Shown: piece by piece, positions 1 to 11,762 of the stretch
Layout of the letters: every line of letters starts with the position of its first letter
How positions within the stretch are numbered: the first letter of the stretch is position 1
Origin: Homalodisca vitripennis
Taxonomy: Eukaryota > Arthropoda > Insecta > Hemiptera > Cicadellidae
DNA: 64,000 nt
Direction: 5' to 3'
Assembly: GCF_021130785.1 (NCBI RefSeq)
Contig: NC_060213.1
Span: forward strand, 100,945,501 to 101,009,500
Notes under the pieces: model-generated
Told to the model about the DNA's origin: nothing
The model's input: only the letters and a program-made list of their open reading frames with translations
The model's database searches: none
Position numbers and translations under genes: made by a program

Positions 1-860
1 TTTTTTTGGAAAGCTCAGTAAATTTTACGGGATCAATAGATACATATTCGATCCTAAACCATAAGGAATAATATCTGGATAGGGTGTGGGTTTTCAAGGA
101 TTAATTATTTGTTTCAGAGGTGATGATCTGTTTTACATAAAAGCTTTTTAGAGCCAGGTGATACAGAACTGGTTCCAGAAAAATACAAAAACTTTTAAAA
201 GTTGTGTGTGTGTGATGTTCACGGATCACATAGCGTTGGTTTCAGCCTAAATTAAAAACCCTCTATCATTCTTGAACACATTTTACACAGATGTAAGTGT
301 TTGTGGAATTGAACATTATATCTTTTAAAATAGGCTTGTTTTGGATTTTTTTCAATTAACAATTTAATTTTTTTATCTTTAAAAGTATAGAATTACACAT
401 TTAAACTTTAGAGTTTTAGCAGTTATGAAAAGTAAAAAAAAAAAAAAAACATATACAGGCAGATAGATAGAATTAAGCATTTATGACGTAAATTAGAGAG
501 CATGCTGTTTTCCACAGTTTGGTATCCATTTTAAAATTAATTTGTAGCCTATATATTCAATATTTTACTAATTGAATTCCACTACGGTTTTAACTCTTAA
601 CTAATTGTCTGTTATGGTTTGTACAATACGTAAGATTTAATACTACCAGTGTATTTACTGTAAAGTTTAAACCCACCCCTGTGAAAAACTCGTGTGTGTG
701 CTAGACAACAGAAGTTGAAAAACATATTTACGTAAAGAATATAGGTAAATCCATTCTAATAAAAAAAATGTATATAAAATTGTCCGAGGAAATTCTTGAA
801 ATAAGACAGACATCTAAAAATGTAAAAAATAAAATAAAAACGTTTAGAGAAACTTTTGGA
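1..860. other. AT-rich left flank outside the palindrome
   Basis: This stretch has no counterpart in A' and was not seen elsewhere in the window. It holds a poly-A run near 434-449 and short low-complexity patches. No open frame of useful length, RNA gene or transposon end was recognised. It matters mainly as the unique sequence just outside the left arm of the palindrome. Confidence 0.6.
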
Positions 861-985
861 TATTAGACCCATTAGACCTCTAGGAGCAGATTAGATCGGT
901 TTCGATGGTCGATGCTAAAAAGCACACGATGCACTTTGAAGGAGCAACACAAGTCTTACCATATATACTTTCTATCACTTTTGTT
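861..985 (+). repeat. Direct repeat, copy 1, spanning the palindrome's outer edge
   Basis: About 120 bp is repeated in the same orientation roughly 1 kb downstream. Both copies contain gagcagattagatcgg (here 884-899), then a stretch ending in actttgaagga and actttctat. The outer limit of the left palindrome arm, position 916, falls inside this copy. A pair of direct repeats about 1 kb apart could be the ends of an old element, but no coding content supports that. Confidence 0.6.
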
Positions 986-1862
986 TAATTGTCTAAAATC
1001 TAGATTATTAATATTTAAAACATCCGAAAGGTATAAGACCCAGTTTAACATTACATTATATTTCAAACACAACTGAATTAAATTAGTCTTAGACAACTCA
1101 AGTACATGTTTATGTTATGTATTTTTAACGTAATATTAGTTTCTGAAAAGATCATACATTAAATAAAAAAGTTCTAATAGTTAAAGCTAATAGTCACATA
1201 TAGCCCAGGTTGTTAACTTAAATTCACTGCAAATTGAATCGGTGAAAAACATATAAACTGTCATAGTGTATGTGTTTTCCTTGGTTTCCACTTAAAATGG
1301 AAAAGACCCTTCTATGTTGAAAACAAATTAAGTGAATACAGTTCGCGAAAACAAATTTGGAACTTTACTAACCCACCAGAAAGATAACTAAAAAAATTAA
1401 TTTCTTTTTGGCATGAGAAGTTTTAGGTAATAGTGGTAGCATGTTATGTTAAATTATGCACAAAATATAGCGCGCTACATACTTATATGAGAATTAAGAG
1501 TATTGACTAGATTTATGTCGAAAACACTGTAGGAAATAAAATGGTTCAACAGTTAAAAATAAACAACCGAAACAAACTGACGATGTATTCTGTATTCCTT
1601 GATCATCTAGTGATACGTGCGTGATCAGTAATACCAGTGACGTACATAGCTTACAATGCTTTCATAATGTTTCAATATTTAACGGAGCCAAGGCGCAATG
1701 TATGAAACTTAGACCTGATTTATCAACAGTGACAGAGTGTAAATAATTATGGGTTTGTAACAGCTGTAGTTACTTAGCAAGATCAGCGCTTTTTATGACG
1801 AGGGCAGGGATTAAGCAACCCCCATCTTTGATAAATGTTTTTATCATTTGGAAACCTAAGAG

Positions 1863-1979
1863 GACTTTAGACCCCTAAGAGCAGATTAGATCGGCTTCGA
1901 TCTTCTATGCGGTAAAACCCACGCAATACACTTTGAAGGAGGAGAACAAGTCACAATATGAACTTTCTATAAATCTTTG
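1863..1979 (+). repeat. Direct repeat, copy 2
   Basis: This is the partner of 861-985 and shares gagcagattagatcgg at 1879-1894 and the following actttgaagga and actttctat words. It lies wholly inside block A, so its inverted copy is present in A' near 19530-19646. Identity between the two copies looks like roughly 70-80 percent, so the duplication is older than the palindrome. Confidence 0.6.
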
Positions 1980-2640
1980 TTCAAGAAAGATCAAGAAATT
2001 CCTAGACAATATCGGAACAATTAACGAAGCTTTAAATCCTCTTTAAATGTAGACTTGAGAGCATTTTCATTTCACCTACATGCTAATTATTAGAGAGAAA
2101 AAATTGTTAAGAAAAGTGGATAGGTGACTAAGAGGGTTTTGAAATCAAGAGAAAATTTAAAGTTTTACTATATTATTTCTAAGCATTCTCACTATTAATA
2201 ATTTAAAATCTGTTTTAAATACAGTAACAAGTTTTAAGAGAAAGTTATGAAAGCCTTAAACGCTCATGATATCTAAAGGAGACTGATAAAAAGAGATTAC
2301 GATAAAAAAACCATGGTGGAATATTAAAATTCAACTTTAAAATCCAAATCTCTCAAACTCTTCATAATTAAATTTAAAGTAAAATTAGTGGGAGAATTGA
2401 AAAAACTCACATAAAACAACATAAAATTAAGAAATTATTTTTCTCCTGATGTATAAAAAAGCATAGGAAAGTCGGTCGGAAGGAGTATTGGCTAGTTCCT
2501 GGGCTTAGTTCTCTAAATGTGACATCTGTGGGTTATCGGTATGGTTTCTTAAACATTGCTGCATGCACGTTGTGAAGCCACATACGAAATAGGTTAACGT
2601 TTATTTTGAAATGACTCAGTTAAAACAGCCCAAGTTTTCA
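1980..2640. other. Block A sequence without a recognised gene
   Basis: AT-rich sequence present in A and A' and, from about 2113, in C (from 40575). The first 130 bp have no counterpart in C, so position 2113 marks the left limit of the homology with C. A small part near 2273-2300 also forms the left edge of block B. No gene or element was recognised. Confidence 0.5.
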
Positions 2641-3350
2641 AGAAGCGATTCATACTTATTAGGCAATTATCACAGGATTTAAATTTTCCAATTTTGAATA
2701 AAATATTTGAAAAACCTTTTTCAGAAAGATTCATAGAATTGTTTAACAGGTAAAACTTCGTACCTATAAAGCAATTCAATTTTCGTACAAATAAATCAAT
2801 AATTAACGTCATTACAAACTTAGTGGATATAATAATGGAGTGTCTGGATGGTAAAGATTGCACTCTGGGTGTGTTTCTTGATCTCTCAAAGGCCTTTGAC
2901 TGTGTTCATCATGCTATTTTACTGTACATGTAGGGTCCATAGCGTATAACTTTGAGTGGGTGAGATCGTATCTTGTGACAGAGACGAGTTATTGTGTTGA
3001 GATTGCAAACTCTTGTCACGAATAGTCCACATTTATCAAGGTGTCCCCAAGGATCAATTTAGGCCCAGTATTGTTTTAGTTTGTATAAACGATCTTGGAG
3101 CATCGATTTATCGAAAAGAATAATCTAATATGTGGATGACACGACTATCTGCTTCAAAGAAAGGTCAATAACAAAATTCGAAATTAGAACATTTATTGAA
3201 CTAGATTCGTGACCTTAAATAATGATAGTAATAAAATCACATTTAAATTCATAAATAAAATTAAATCGTCAACTTGTCATTACGTTTGAGAATGCGTTGT
3301 ACACGGTTTAAAATCAATAAAGGTATGGTTATTAATTAATATGTGGAGTA
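2641..3350 (+). pseudogene. Old non-LTR retrotransposon reverse transcriptase relic (block A)
   Basis: Plus-strand translation in shifting frames gives reverse transcriptase motifs in the right order. An NYHR word near 2660 resembles the usual NYRPI start. It is followed by ILNKIFEKPFSERF, then [10 protein letters not shown] at about 2866-2905, GVPQGS at 3038-3058 and YVDDTTICFKER from 3129. YVDD is the polymerase catalytic motif. Several stops and frameshifts separate the blocks, and neither an endonuclease domain nor an ORF1 is present, so this is a decayed internal fragment. It differs in sequence and orientation from the LINE at 9031-10089. The same relic appears in A', B and C, so its insertion predates the segmental duplications. 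Clade was not resolved. Confidence 0.85.
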
Positions 3351-4605
3351 TTAAATTGAATTAGTACTAAATTGTGGATTACCGAAGCTTCTTGTCAAAA
3401 TTAATAGGGTTATATATCCCCCCACTCACCCCTCTTGTATACACCCCTGATATTCGAAGAAGCTGTTAGCGTTTGTTCTTAGCAAACATCGGCGCATCGT
3501 TCTGTTAGGCTAATAACGGTTGTGTACTGATTCGGTCTCGCATGTTCTGATTGCGCTGCGGGCTTGTTTGATTTGATGATTCAGTGCTCATGGAAAATAG
3601 CCGGGAGCCTTACTATGAATGCACAGAAAGCAATAACATAATAGATATATTATAATAGTCATAACAAGACGTAGAAATTCAGACTGAAATACTTTTGAGT
3701 GCAGTGTTTCATAAAAACATTGCAAATTTACTTGGTTATGCGTGTGTTTAAAACAACAATAACATTATCATGTGTTATTTACTTGGCTAAGTAGTTTTAA
3801 TTTTATTGTACTTACTACTAATAACGAGTTATAATCGGACAAAAATACGCATCATCTTAATTTCGTTATATTTAATTTAAATTTAAAACTTAAAAGAAGG
3901 AATATAATTATTCACAACAATTATCACAAGGTAGGAGTAACGGATAGTTATTAAAAAATGTTTAGCATCACTCTGGCAGAAAAAAGAAATTGTAACAGGC
4001 TACTTAGTGACGCCCAACCTGATTCCTTTTTTAGATACGAACCAACTTTTCTTGTCTATGGAGAAATGTTTTGTTACATGCCAAATTTAAAGTATACAGA
4101 TGAAAACTTTGCCTGCTATATTGTCACATGTGCAATCAACGTTTTTACCATTAATTTAGGTTTCACAGCAGTGTTAAAATAATAACAGTTCCAGTAAGCT
4201 ACAAAAGGTACACAAGAAGGGGTTAAAATCAAATCTTTCCACCGCCCTTTAACATTGACTTTCTTAGATTGACATTTAAATGGCTTAGGTTCGTTCTCAC
4301 GGGAGTACTTGAGCTTTTGAATGGCAGTTCATTGCTGCACTTTTTGGGGTGTGCATATTCATTTTTATTGACACAGGAAGTAGAGGGTGGATTTGAATCC
4401 TCGAAACGTAATGTTTTATTTCTTGTTACATATTACGAAGATAAATGTCCTGTATCCTATTATAATTTACTATGTGAAATCCGTTGTACACAGCCTCAAA
4501 TAGCAAAGACCTAACAAGAATATATGTCTTCACAAAATTGTATATTTTGGTGGAAATGTCTACATTAGAAGAACATATACTATGGGAATCTAGAATGCTG
4601 GTCAA
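3351..4605. other. Block A sequence without a recognised gene
   Basis: The stretch contains a relatively GC-rich patch (about 3470-3610) that is well kept in all four A-type copies, and the site near 3405 where A and A' lack about 225 bp present in B (21135-21352) and C (41885-42108). A 74-codon frame from 3958 is broken in B and C and is not credited as a gene. Confidence 0.5.
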
Positions 4606-4672
4606 TAGCCTAGCTGTGCGTTTAGAGGCTCAGTTTATCCAAATTCGTTTCCAGGGATCCGGGTTCAAATCT
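4606..4672 (+). repeat. tRNA-like SINE head (block A)
   Basis: A box A-like word, tagcctagctgt (4606-4617), fits TRGCNNAGYNGG at all but the last base. It is followed about 45 bp later by ggttcaaatct (4662-4672), which fits the pol III box B consensus GGTTCRANNCC closely. Order and spacing are those of a tRNA-derived SINE promoter. No clear cloverleaf, tail or target duplication was found, so this is probably a degraded SINE. It is kept in all four A-type copies. Confidence 0.45.
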
Positions 4673-7600
4673 TGGTCTGAGCACGATATGCTAGAACGTT
4701 AACGTGATAAATAATCTGAGCCCAGCCATAAATTGTGGTAAAAAATTACAATATGAAAAATTTAGAGGTATAGAAGGGTGTCGAGGAAGAAAAATAAAGT
4801 AATTTAAAAACCTAAAACTGTTAAAAGTAGTTTAAAACTGACAATAAAACAATCCTCGATGGAAATTACTATAAAGTATCGCTCATTGTAAAATTATAAA
4901 TATTTACTAATGACTATCAGTGTAATTTAATCAGTTTGATTTGAAAGATACAGTACGAAACAGAAATGTTTTGTTAACAACAAAGGTGTACAATGTACCT
5001 TGCAGACTTGCACACAGAGCCCATTAGAGCTTCAATTGAGAAGTGTAGAGTGCTAAGTTCAACGGATACTCTTGTAATTATTATTGTATAGAGTAATATA
5101 GACAAAGCCTTTTCTCAACTTTGAGGTTCAAAACTGGTATATACAGTTTCATAACAATTAAGTATTCTGTTTACTCATAATTTAAGAAATTAATTATACT
5201 TAAAATCGTTGTAAATGTATTATAAAGGTTGTTTCAGAAATAAATCTTATCAGATGTTTAAAGGAATTTTTCTATGGTTATAGAGAACTAATTTTTAACT
5301 TTAGTTTGGATTTTTGTATTTAATTTGTGATACTCTTTATATGTATGCATTTTTAGGACTGTTTTAATTCAAACCATTACATATACATTAACATAGCTGT
5401 TTGATAATATCCTTTTATAAAACACATAAAAATGAAACTTTTACATCTATAAAATTTCAGATGGTGTTCATTTAAAACGTTTGACTTAATATTGTGTATG
5501 GTTATTACTCAAAACACAACCAATTTACAAGACTAAAAATTTTAGAATCGTTAATTAGAAATCCAATGACACATCGTTTAAGTAAACCGAAATAACCGAA
5601 ATATTGCAGTACATGTATTAGTGAAGGTAGCACGCGTGCTCCGTCTTTGCTCGAGTAAATTTTAAAATCTCACAAAAGAATTAAAATTGTATTGGTGATT
5701 AGACATTGTTAACTCTAAGTGTGGACTAGTGGTAGTATTCATATTGTAAAAGGAATAAGTCAGCTAGCTCTTTCATGCAATTGGTGTAGGCAATATGCAC
5801 ACAACAAAAATAGTATTTTTTCAATATACTTACGGGAATATATGTATGTATAAAAGTACAGACGAATTTGAATATTAAAATATGCAAACAATGTATTTCT
5901 ACAAAAAACTGGAATACAAAGTGAGTGAATCTACAATAAAACTGTTTCATTATTCACGAGGCATCCACTAAAGGTGCGGCCATGCTGAAACCCTTTTGGA
6001 TGTTCCACATATATTTCAATAACTTCGTCCAGTGAGCATGAGCAATTATACAATATTATTCTTATTTCATTGAAATAGTTTAATGAAATATTACGAAATA
6101 TATATATATATATATATATATAATAATTATTTTTTTTTTTTTGAATGAACAAGAGTATGTAGTCTGTAATACATTTAAGATCATTTGAGTTTTAATTTTA
6201 CAGGAGTGTAAAATATGTAATAAATGTATGCTATTTATTAAACTTGATTTTCACATTTGTATAATAAAATAATAATAGAATTGTGAACTATAGTATTTTC
6301 TTTGTGGGAAAAACCATATTTTAAAAACCATATACTTACCTCGAAAAAAATACTTTTACTACACGTTGTGGACCAATGACATGTGCATTATTCATTCTCA
6401 CCGGTACATAAAATTAATTTTGAAAGGAAAAGGAATGGGAAAAATGGCTGTTTGAGGTAATGCTGAGAACGCCTGTAATATTAAACTGCAATAAAGTATC
6501 TATAAAATGTGCAATAAACCGGTTACAGATTTTGTAGGAGTTACACGATTATCGTAAGAAATGGAGACTCAAAGTATCCTTAATTAGAGAGCCAAATATA
6601 TATAAATCATCACGCGTTTTCTGAAACATTTATTTTACTAATGGTTGTTTCTATGACGGAAAAAGACAACTGACAGAATAGTTATTTTATTTTATATTTT
6701 ATCATCTAGTCTTTCTATATTTAATAAAATTTTCAGCATATTTTTACTGCGGGTCTACATACTAAGTATTGTTACAGTGTATGAATTATTCATGCCTTAC
6801 AATAATTTAAGCAATTCGTAACTTTTTCCTCAACGTCTTGCAATTACTATTGTCTGTTTTACCCTAGACCTAATAAAACCCCGCCCAAACATGAATATTA
6901 CAACACTTACTAATTAGCTATACGTAGGTATTTTCTGTTAAATCTTGCTTCAGTTCTTTCTTCGGTTCATAACAGCTACGTTACTTCCTGTTCGTAAGAG
7001 ACACAGCATAATAAACTGTCGATAGGTAATTTGTACAGTACCTCACACAATGTACACAGCATTTCTTACAAAATATATTTGATAATGTTCACTGTGACAT
7101 TGTACAAAAATTTAAAAATTAAATTTGAATGTTTTAGAATGTAATATTTGTACATTGAAGGAGCGGGCATACTTATACTGCCCTGTTCTACCCGGTCCGT
7201 ACGGCTTTCGACGGATGGATTGTTTGAAAAGCAAAGTTTGATAGCCAGACACATAGCTAGGCTAATTCACACTAGTCTTTTTACTTTTTGCTATAGCTGA
7301 AAATGAATAGCAAAATGTTTAGAGGCTGCAAGAAAATACCCTCTTCATCAGCAGCAACAAATCTAAATCTCCAAAAACCTACGAGAGAAAGGAATCATAC
7401 ACTTTTCGTAAATTTCAGAACTGTTCGAAGACCGAGCATCGTCTCAATCTTTTGCAGTTTTCTCAATACTGATGAAAGCTAGTTGAGTCTCGTTTAAATA
7501 AACCAATATACCTGTGTAAATTGAATAATTTATAAATATGTAAAGCTCTTTTTACCAACAAAGTTTCTTTCAAATCTCAAAATCCTTCATCCAAATGTTT

Positions 7601-8427
7601 GTTATAAATATTTGGGTGATGAATTTCCATAGATTGGCTGGACCTGGATTGATCACTTCATATGAAAAGAGCTTCCAAAGACTTTTCAATAATTTTCAGA
7701 TCAAAACATGAACAAATTTTCAACGACTTTACAGGAGAGAAAATATTTTTTTAATTTAGGATAAAACTATTGACGATATGTAAAACGAAACATGAGTATT
7801 ACAATTTGTATTTTATTTTATGTATACACGAAACTAACCCATGGGTATTAATCGGTTCTTGGAGACTTTATTAGAGCGGCATTGAATGATTACTGTTCAT
7901 AGATTTAGATGGAGGGAAAATATAGCTATTAAATTACTAGAGCTATCGTTATGTGAAATACAGAAAAAAATAAACTAGAATTTAATTAAATATTAAAATT
8001 AATTCAAAATAGTTGCCAGTCGCTTATTTGGTAGTATGCAGGGTCTCAAATTTGTATTTTCCTTCTAAGAAGCGTAAACTTTACGAGTTGAAAATTTCTG
8101 AGAACTCATTTGAAATGTTAAATGTTCTTGACCTGCCCCCAATAAACCGCTTAAAACTATACATTCTGAGGAGGCTAAAAATAAATTTGCTTTGGAATAA
8201 TGAAATAAACATGTTTGCATCACCCATAATATCCAAGCCAAAGATAAATTTATAGGCATGCTAGGATCTCTATGGCTGCTCCATGACAGCACAGAAGAGC
8301 CCTGGCTCGACCAACTTAACACCTAAGCATTTGTGTTGCATTTCAGATTTGGTAGGCGTTTTTACTTAGTGATTATTCATACCCGACTCTATTAGTCAGT
8401 GACTCTATTTAACAATTACATTAAAAA
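4673..8427. other. Long AT-rich stretch of block A, no gene seen
   Basis: No coding sequence with family resemblance was found on either strand. Short frames here (such as 5726-5950 and 7066-7254 on the minus strand) lack motifs and are not kept uniformly between copies. The block carries the TA/T microsatellite at 6098-6142. The site near 6330 is where the A' copy carries a 1.31-kb transposon. Near 8120 about 120 bp present in B and C is missing. Confidence 0.55.
6098..6142. repeat. (TA)n and poly-T microsatellite (block A)
   Basis: A run of about 13 TA units is followed by a T run of about 12. The homologous sites are 15384-15411 in A', 44812-44863 in C (longer) and a remnant of only a few units near 24041-24050 in B. 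Length differs between copies, including the two palindrome arms, as expected of a fast-changing microsatellite. Confidence 0.9.
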
Positions 8428-8607
8428 AAGCACTCCAATAAAAATTACATTTTACTTCTCTGAGGCTTCTCGTCTTCAAAAAAATAAAAATAAAAAAAAA
8501 CATCGCCAAACCCACATAAGTGAAATCAAATTATGAGGGTCAGATGGTGATTTCATTGAAAACAAAAAGCCTCACACAAATAAGATTTTATTATTATTAG
8601 AGTGCTT
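8428..8607. mobile_element. MITE-like fold-back element (block A)
   Basis: The ends form an imperfect inverted repeat of about 42 bp: aagcactccaataaaaatt at the left, and at the right a stretch ending ttattagagtgctt. Both repeats have gaggctt or its complement at the inner edge. The interior is about 95 bp without coding content. The size and structure suit a non-autonomous MITE. The target duplication is unclear. Homologous copies are 11580-11762, 26439-26604 and 47263-47449. Confidence 0.55.
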
Positions 8608-9030
8608 ATTATTAAAGTTAAGTAATAAAGTCCAATAAAAAAGAAGTTTTAAAAATGTAACTATTTTAACGTGTTATTTAAAGAGTGAGAACTATTAGAA
8701 TTTATATTAGTTAGAAATTATGTTAATTGTTATTGTCAAATACAGTATATAAAACTGTATTAGATCATCTGTTCTGTAACTGTTTATTAGTAGCCTGTAG
8801 CAGTGATAAAAGTAACACGGTTACAGTTTAGCAAGCAGCAGTTCTATTATGGATAGAGATTTGAGTACATTGAATATACTCAAATTAATATTTAGGTTCC
8901 AGAAATCTTTTATGTGTATTACCTGTCCACAGTTGAAATGTTTAACAATAGGCAAATTTTTTGATTCCTTTTGAATATCGTTGTTAACATTCAACTATTA
9001 TTTTAAATTAATTTATTGGCATTTTATGTA
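8608..9030. other. Block A between MITE and LINE, no gene seen
   Basis: AT-rich intergenic sequence kept in A, A', B and C. It ends at the word ttggcattttat, where A, A' and C carry the LINE tail and B runs directly into D1 sequence (26972 on). No gene or RNA was recognised. Confidence 0.5.
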
Positions 9031-10089
9031 AATAAATAAATAAAAATGCCTTTATTGCAAGCGTTTATCAGTATAACAACTGCTTTACAGAACAATTCTT
9101 GTCATATCTTACACTATTTACAATACTGGGAAATAAAAATAAAAACTAAAACCTATCTACTAAAGAAAACATCCAAACAAGACAAATAAATTACTGTACA
9201 ATCATTTTTCTTAATTTACTTTTAAAAACAGTAACAGAAGTCAGTTTAAGGTTCTGGGGGAGGTCATTGTACAACTTTGGGCCAAAGTAAGAAAAGCTCC
9301 TCCTCCCAAACTCATGCTTGACTCTGGGAAAGTAAAGCAGGTCACCATGGCGTACACTGCGTTGAGAGACCTCCTCCCGAAATTGGAGCTTCTCGATCAG
9401 GTACCGCGGCTCATCCAGCGCAAGCACCTTGTGGATTATGCCACATGTCAGGATCCTGCATACATTTTCCATGGGGGACAAACTGACAGCATCTCGGAAG
9501 GGTGACACATGATCAAAGCGTCTCAAATTGAAAATGAATCGAACTGCAGAATTTTGTAGTCTTTGAATCCGATCTGTGTCTCCCCTAGAGATACTGTTGC
9601 CGTATGCAGGATAGCAGTAATAAAATACAGATAGAACAAGAGAACTCATAAGCCGGAGGTTAGCGGATTCTGGCATCAGACTTCTAAATCTGTACAGACC
9701 CCTCAGCCTACCAAGGGCACGCTGGATAGCATGAGTGACATGATCAGAAAAGGTGAGCTCACTGTCAAGCACAGCTCTCCCCACTGAGCCTTACTCTTAC
9801 TCCTCTCTGACCAAGGGCCTGCACCAGATTGTGTAGGGCAAGATGAAGGACAATGCACTTACCTATATGGAGTTTAAGGCCATTGTTAACCGACCAAGTG
9901 TTGATGTTCAGTAGGTCGGAATTTATTTTCTTAATAGCCTTATCAATGGAGCCAGGCTAGTATGACAAGCGCAACTGACAATCATCTGCGTACAGGTGAG
10001 CTGCACAGCTTTGAACACAACTGGGGAAGTCAGACGTTTATAACTTGAACAATATAGGTCCAAGACAACTTCCTTGAGGAACACCTCGC
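9031..10089 (-). pseudogene. Truncated LINE (family 2), 3' half of reverse transcriptase, block A
   Basis: The minus-strand frame 9784-9191 encodes the C-terminal part of a non-LTR retrotransposon ORF2: thumb and C-terminal regions with words such as LDSELTFSDH, FYYCYPAYGNS, RLQNSAVRFIFNLR and FGPKLYNDLP. Upstream on the same strand, towards the palindrome centre, lie the YADD catalytic motif and part of GVPQGS, with two in-frame stops between them. A 34-bp deletion relative to C shifts the frame between 9770 and 9780. The 3' end is at 9031 with an ATTT-type tail instead of poly-A. The element is cut at 10089 by the palindrome centre. It belongs to the broad Jockey/CR1 group with no RNase H seen. 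Confidence 0.88.
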
Positions 10090-10100
10090 AGGTGTTCCTC
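10087..10100. other. 14-bp spacer at the palindrome centre
   Basis: The left arm ends in gaggaacacct. The spacer is cgcaggtgttcctc and the right arm starts aggtgttcctc, so the 11-mer aggtgttcctc occurs twice in tandem across the junction. The first three bases, cgc, still follow the uninterrupted LINE sequence seen in block C near 48964-48970. This is the footprint expected when a strand folds back and is copied at a short inverted homology. A palindromic assembly or read artefact would leave a similar junction. Confidence 0.9.
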
Positions 10101-11157
10101 AGGTGTTCCTCAAGGAAGTTGTCTTGGACCTATATTGTTCAAGTTATAAACGTCTGACTTCCCCAGTTGTGTTCAAAGCTGTGCAGCTCACCTGTACGCA
10201 GATGATTGTCAGTTGCGCTTGTCATACTAGCCTGGCTCCATTGATAAGGCTATTAAGAAAATAAATTCCGACCTACTGAACATCAACACTTGGTCGGTTA
10301 ACAATGGCCTTAAACTCCATATAGGTAAGTGCATTGTCCTTCATCTTGCCCTACACAATCTGGTGCAGGCCCTTGGTCAGAGAGGAGTAAGAGTAAGGCT
10401 CAGTGGGGAGAGCTGTGCTTGACAGTGAGCTCACCTTTTCTGATCATGTCACTCATGCTATCCAGCGTGCCCTTGGTAGGCTGAGGGGTCTGTACAGATT
10501 TAGAAGTCTGCTGCCAGAATCCGCTAACCTCCGGCTTATGAGTTCTCTTGTTCTATCTGTATTTTATTACTGCTATCCTGCATACGGCAACAGTATCTCT
10601 AGGGGAGACACAGATCGGATTCAAAGACTACAAAATTCTGCAGTTCGATTCATTTTCAATTTGAGACGCTTTGATCATGTGTCACCCTTCCGAGATGCTG
10701 TCAGTTTGTCCCCCATGGAAAATGTATGCAGGATCCTGACATGTGGCATAATCCACAAGGTGCTTGCGCTGGATGAGCCGCGGTACCTGATCGAGAAGCT
10801 CCAATTTCGGGAGGAGGTCTCTCAACGCAGTGTACGCCATGGTGACCTGCTTTACTTTCCCAGAGTCAAGCATGAGTTTGGGAGGAGGAGCTTTTCTTAC
10901 TTTGGCCCAAAGTTGTACAATGACCTCCCCCAGAACCTTAAACTGACTTCTGTTACTGTTTTTAAAAGTAAATTAAGAAAAATGATTGTACAGTAATTTA
11001 TTTGTCTTGTTTGGATGTTTTCTTTAGTAGATAGGTTTTAGTTTTTATTTTTATTTCCCAGTATTGTAAATAGTGTAAGATATGACAAGAATTGTTCTGT
11101 AAAGCAGTTGTTATACTGATAAACGCTTGCAATAAAGGCATTTTTATTTATTTATTT
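10098..11157 (+). pseudogene. Truncated LINE (family 2), mirrored copy in block A'
   Basis: This is the inverted copy of 9031-10089, now on the plus strand. It begins inside the GVPQGS codons at the palindrome centre, passes YADD near 10198-10210 and continues into the 197-codon frame 10403-10996. The frame is identical to its mirror except for one substitution (methionine to leucine, from the difference 9676/10511). It also carries the 34-bp deletion seen in A. The tail of ATTT units ends near 11157. It is not functional because the N-terminal half and the endonuclease are absent. Confidence 0.88.
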
Positions 11158-11579
11158 ACATAAAATGCCAATAAATTAATTTAAAATAATAGTTGAATGT
11201 TAACAACGATATTCAAAAGGAATCAAAAAATTTGCCTATTGTTAAACATTTCAACTGTGGACAGGTAATACATATAAAAGATTTCTGGAACCTAAATATT
11301 AATTTGAGTATATTCAATGTACTCAAATCTCTATCCATAATAGAACTGCTGCTTGCTAAACTGTAACCGTGTTACTTTTATCACTGCTACAGGCTACTAA
11401 TAAACAGTTACAGAACAGATGATCTAATACAGTTTTATATACTGTATTTGACAATAACAATTAACATAATTTCTAACTAATATAAATTCTAATAGTTCTC
11501 ACTCTTTAAATAACACGTTAAAATAGTTACATTTTTAAAACTTCTTTTTTATTGGACTTTATTACTTAACTTTAATAAT

Positions 11580-11762
11580 AAGCACTCTAATAATAATAAA
11601 ATCTTATTTGTGTGAGGCTTTTTGTTTTCAATGAAATCACCATCTGACCCTCATAATTTGATTTCACTTAATATGTGGGTTTGGCGATGTTTTTTTTTAT
11701 TTTTATTTTTTTGAAGACGAGAAGCCTCAGAGAAGTAAAATGTAATTTTTATTGGAGTGCTT
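11580..11762. mobile_element. MITE-like fold-back element (block A')
   Basis: Mirror copy of 8428-8607, with the same imperfect 42-bp terminal inverted repeats. The inner flank has a 2-bp insertion near 11671 relative to A, one of the few differences between the arms. Confidence 0.55.

Larger units (their letters stand above)
916..10086 (+). repeat. Block A: left arm of a near-perfect 9.2-kb palindrome
   Basis: Every recognisable feature in this block recurs inverted in 10101-20592. Paired positions sum to 20187 near the centre, 20190-20191 further out, and 21508 beyond the transposon inserted in the other arm. Spot comparison found few differences: substitutions at 9676/10511, 8914/11273 and 2412/19096, a 2-bp indel near 8517/11671, a 1-bp indel near 6765/13431, and microsatellite length. 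Identity is therefore above 99.8 percent by eye. Compared with B and C the arm lacks about 225 bp near 3405 and about 120 bp near 8120. From outer to inner it holds an old LINE relic, a SINE-like head, a TA microsatellite, a MITE and a truncated LINE. Confidence 0.96.

Noticed and set aside
2594..2863. 89-codon minus-strand frame (also 18645-18914 and 41058-41336)
   Set aside because: It is antisense to the old reverse transcriptase relic, whose motifs lie on the plus strand.
3958..4182. 74-codon plus-strand frame in A, mirrored at 17326-17550
   Set aside because: It is broken by indels and substitutions in B and C, has no domain, and is identical in A and A' only because the arms are nearly identical.
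9314..9505. 63-codon frames antisense to the LINE (also 10682-10873 and 48167-48358)
   Set aside because: They are the opposite strand of well-supported reverse transcriptase coding sequence and owe their openness to it.
10087..10100. Palindrome as a pure hairpin-read artefact of one molecule
   Set aside because: The arms differ by a 1.3-kb transposon with target duplication and by scattered substitutions. A haplotype mis-join is still possible and is left open.
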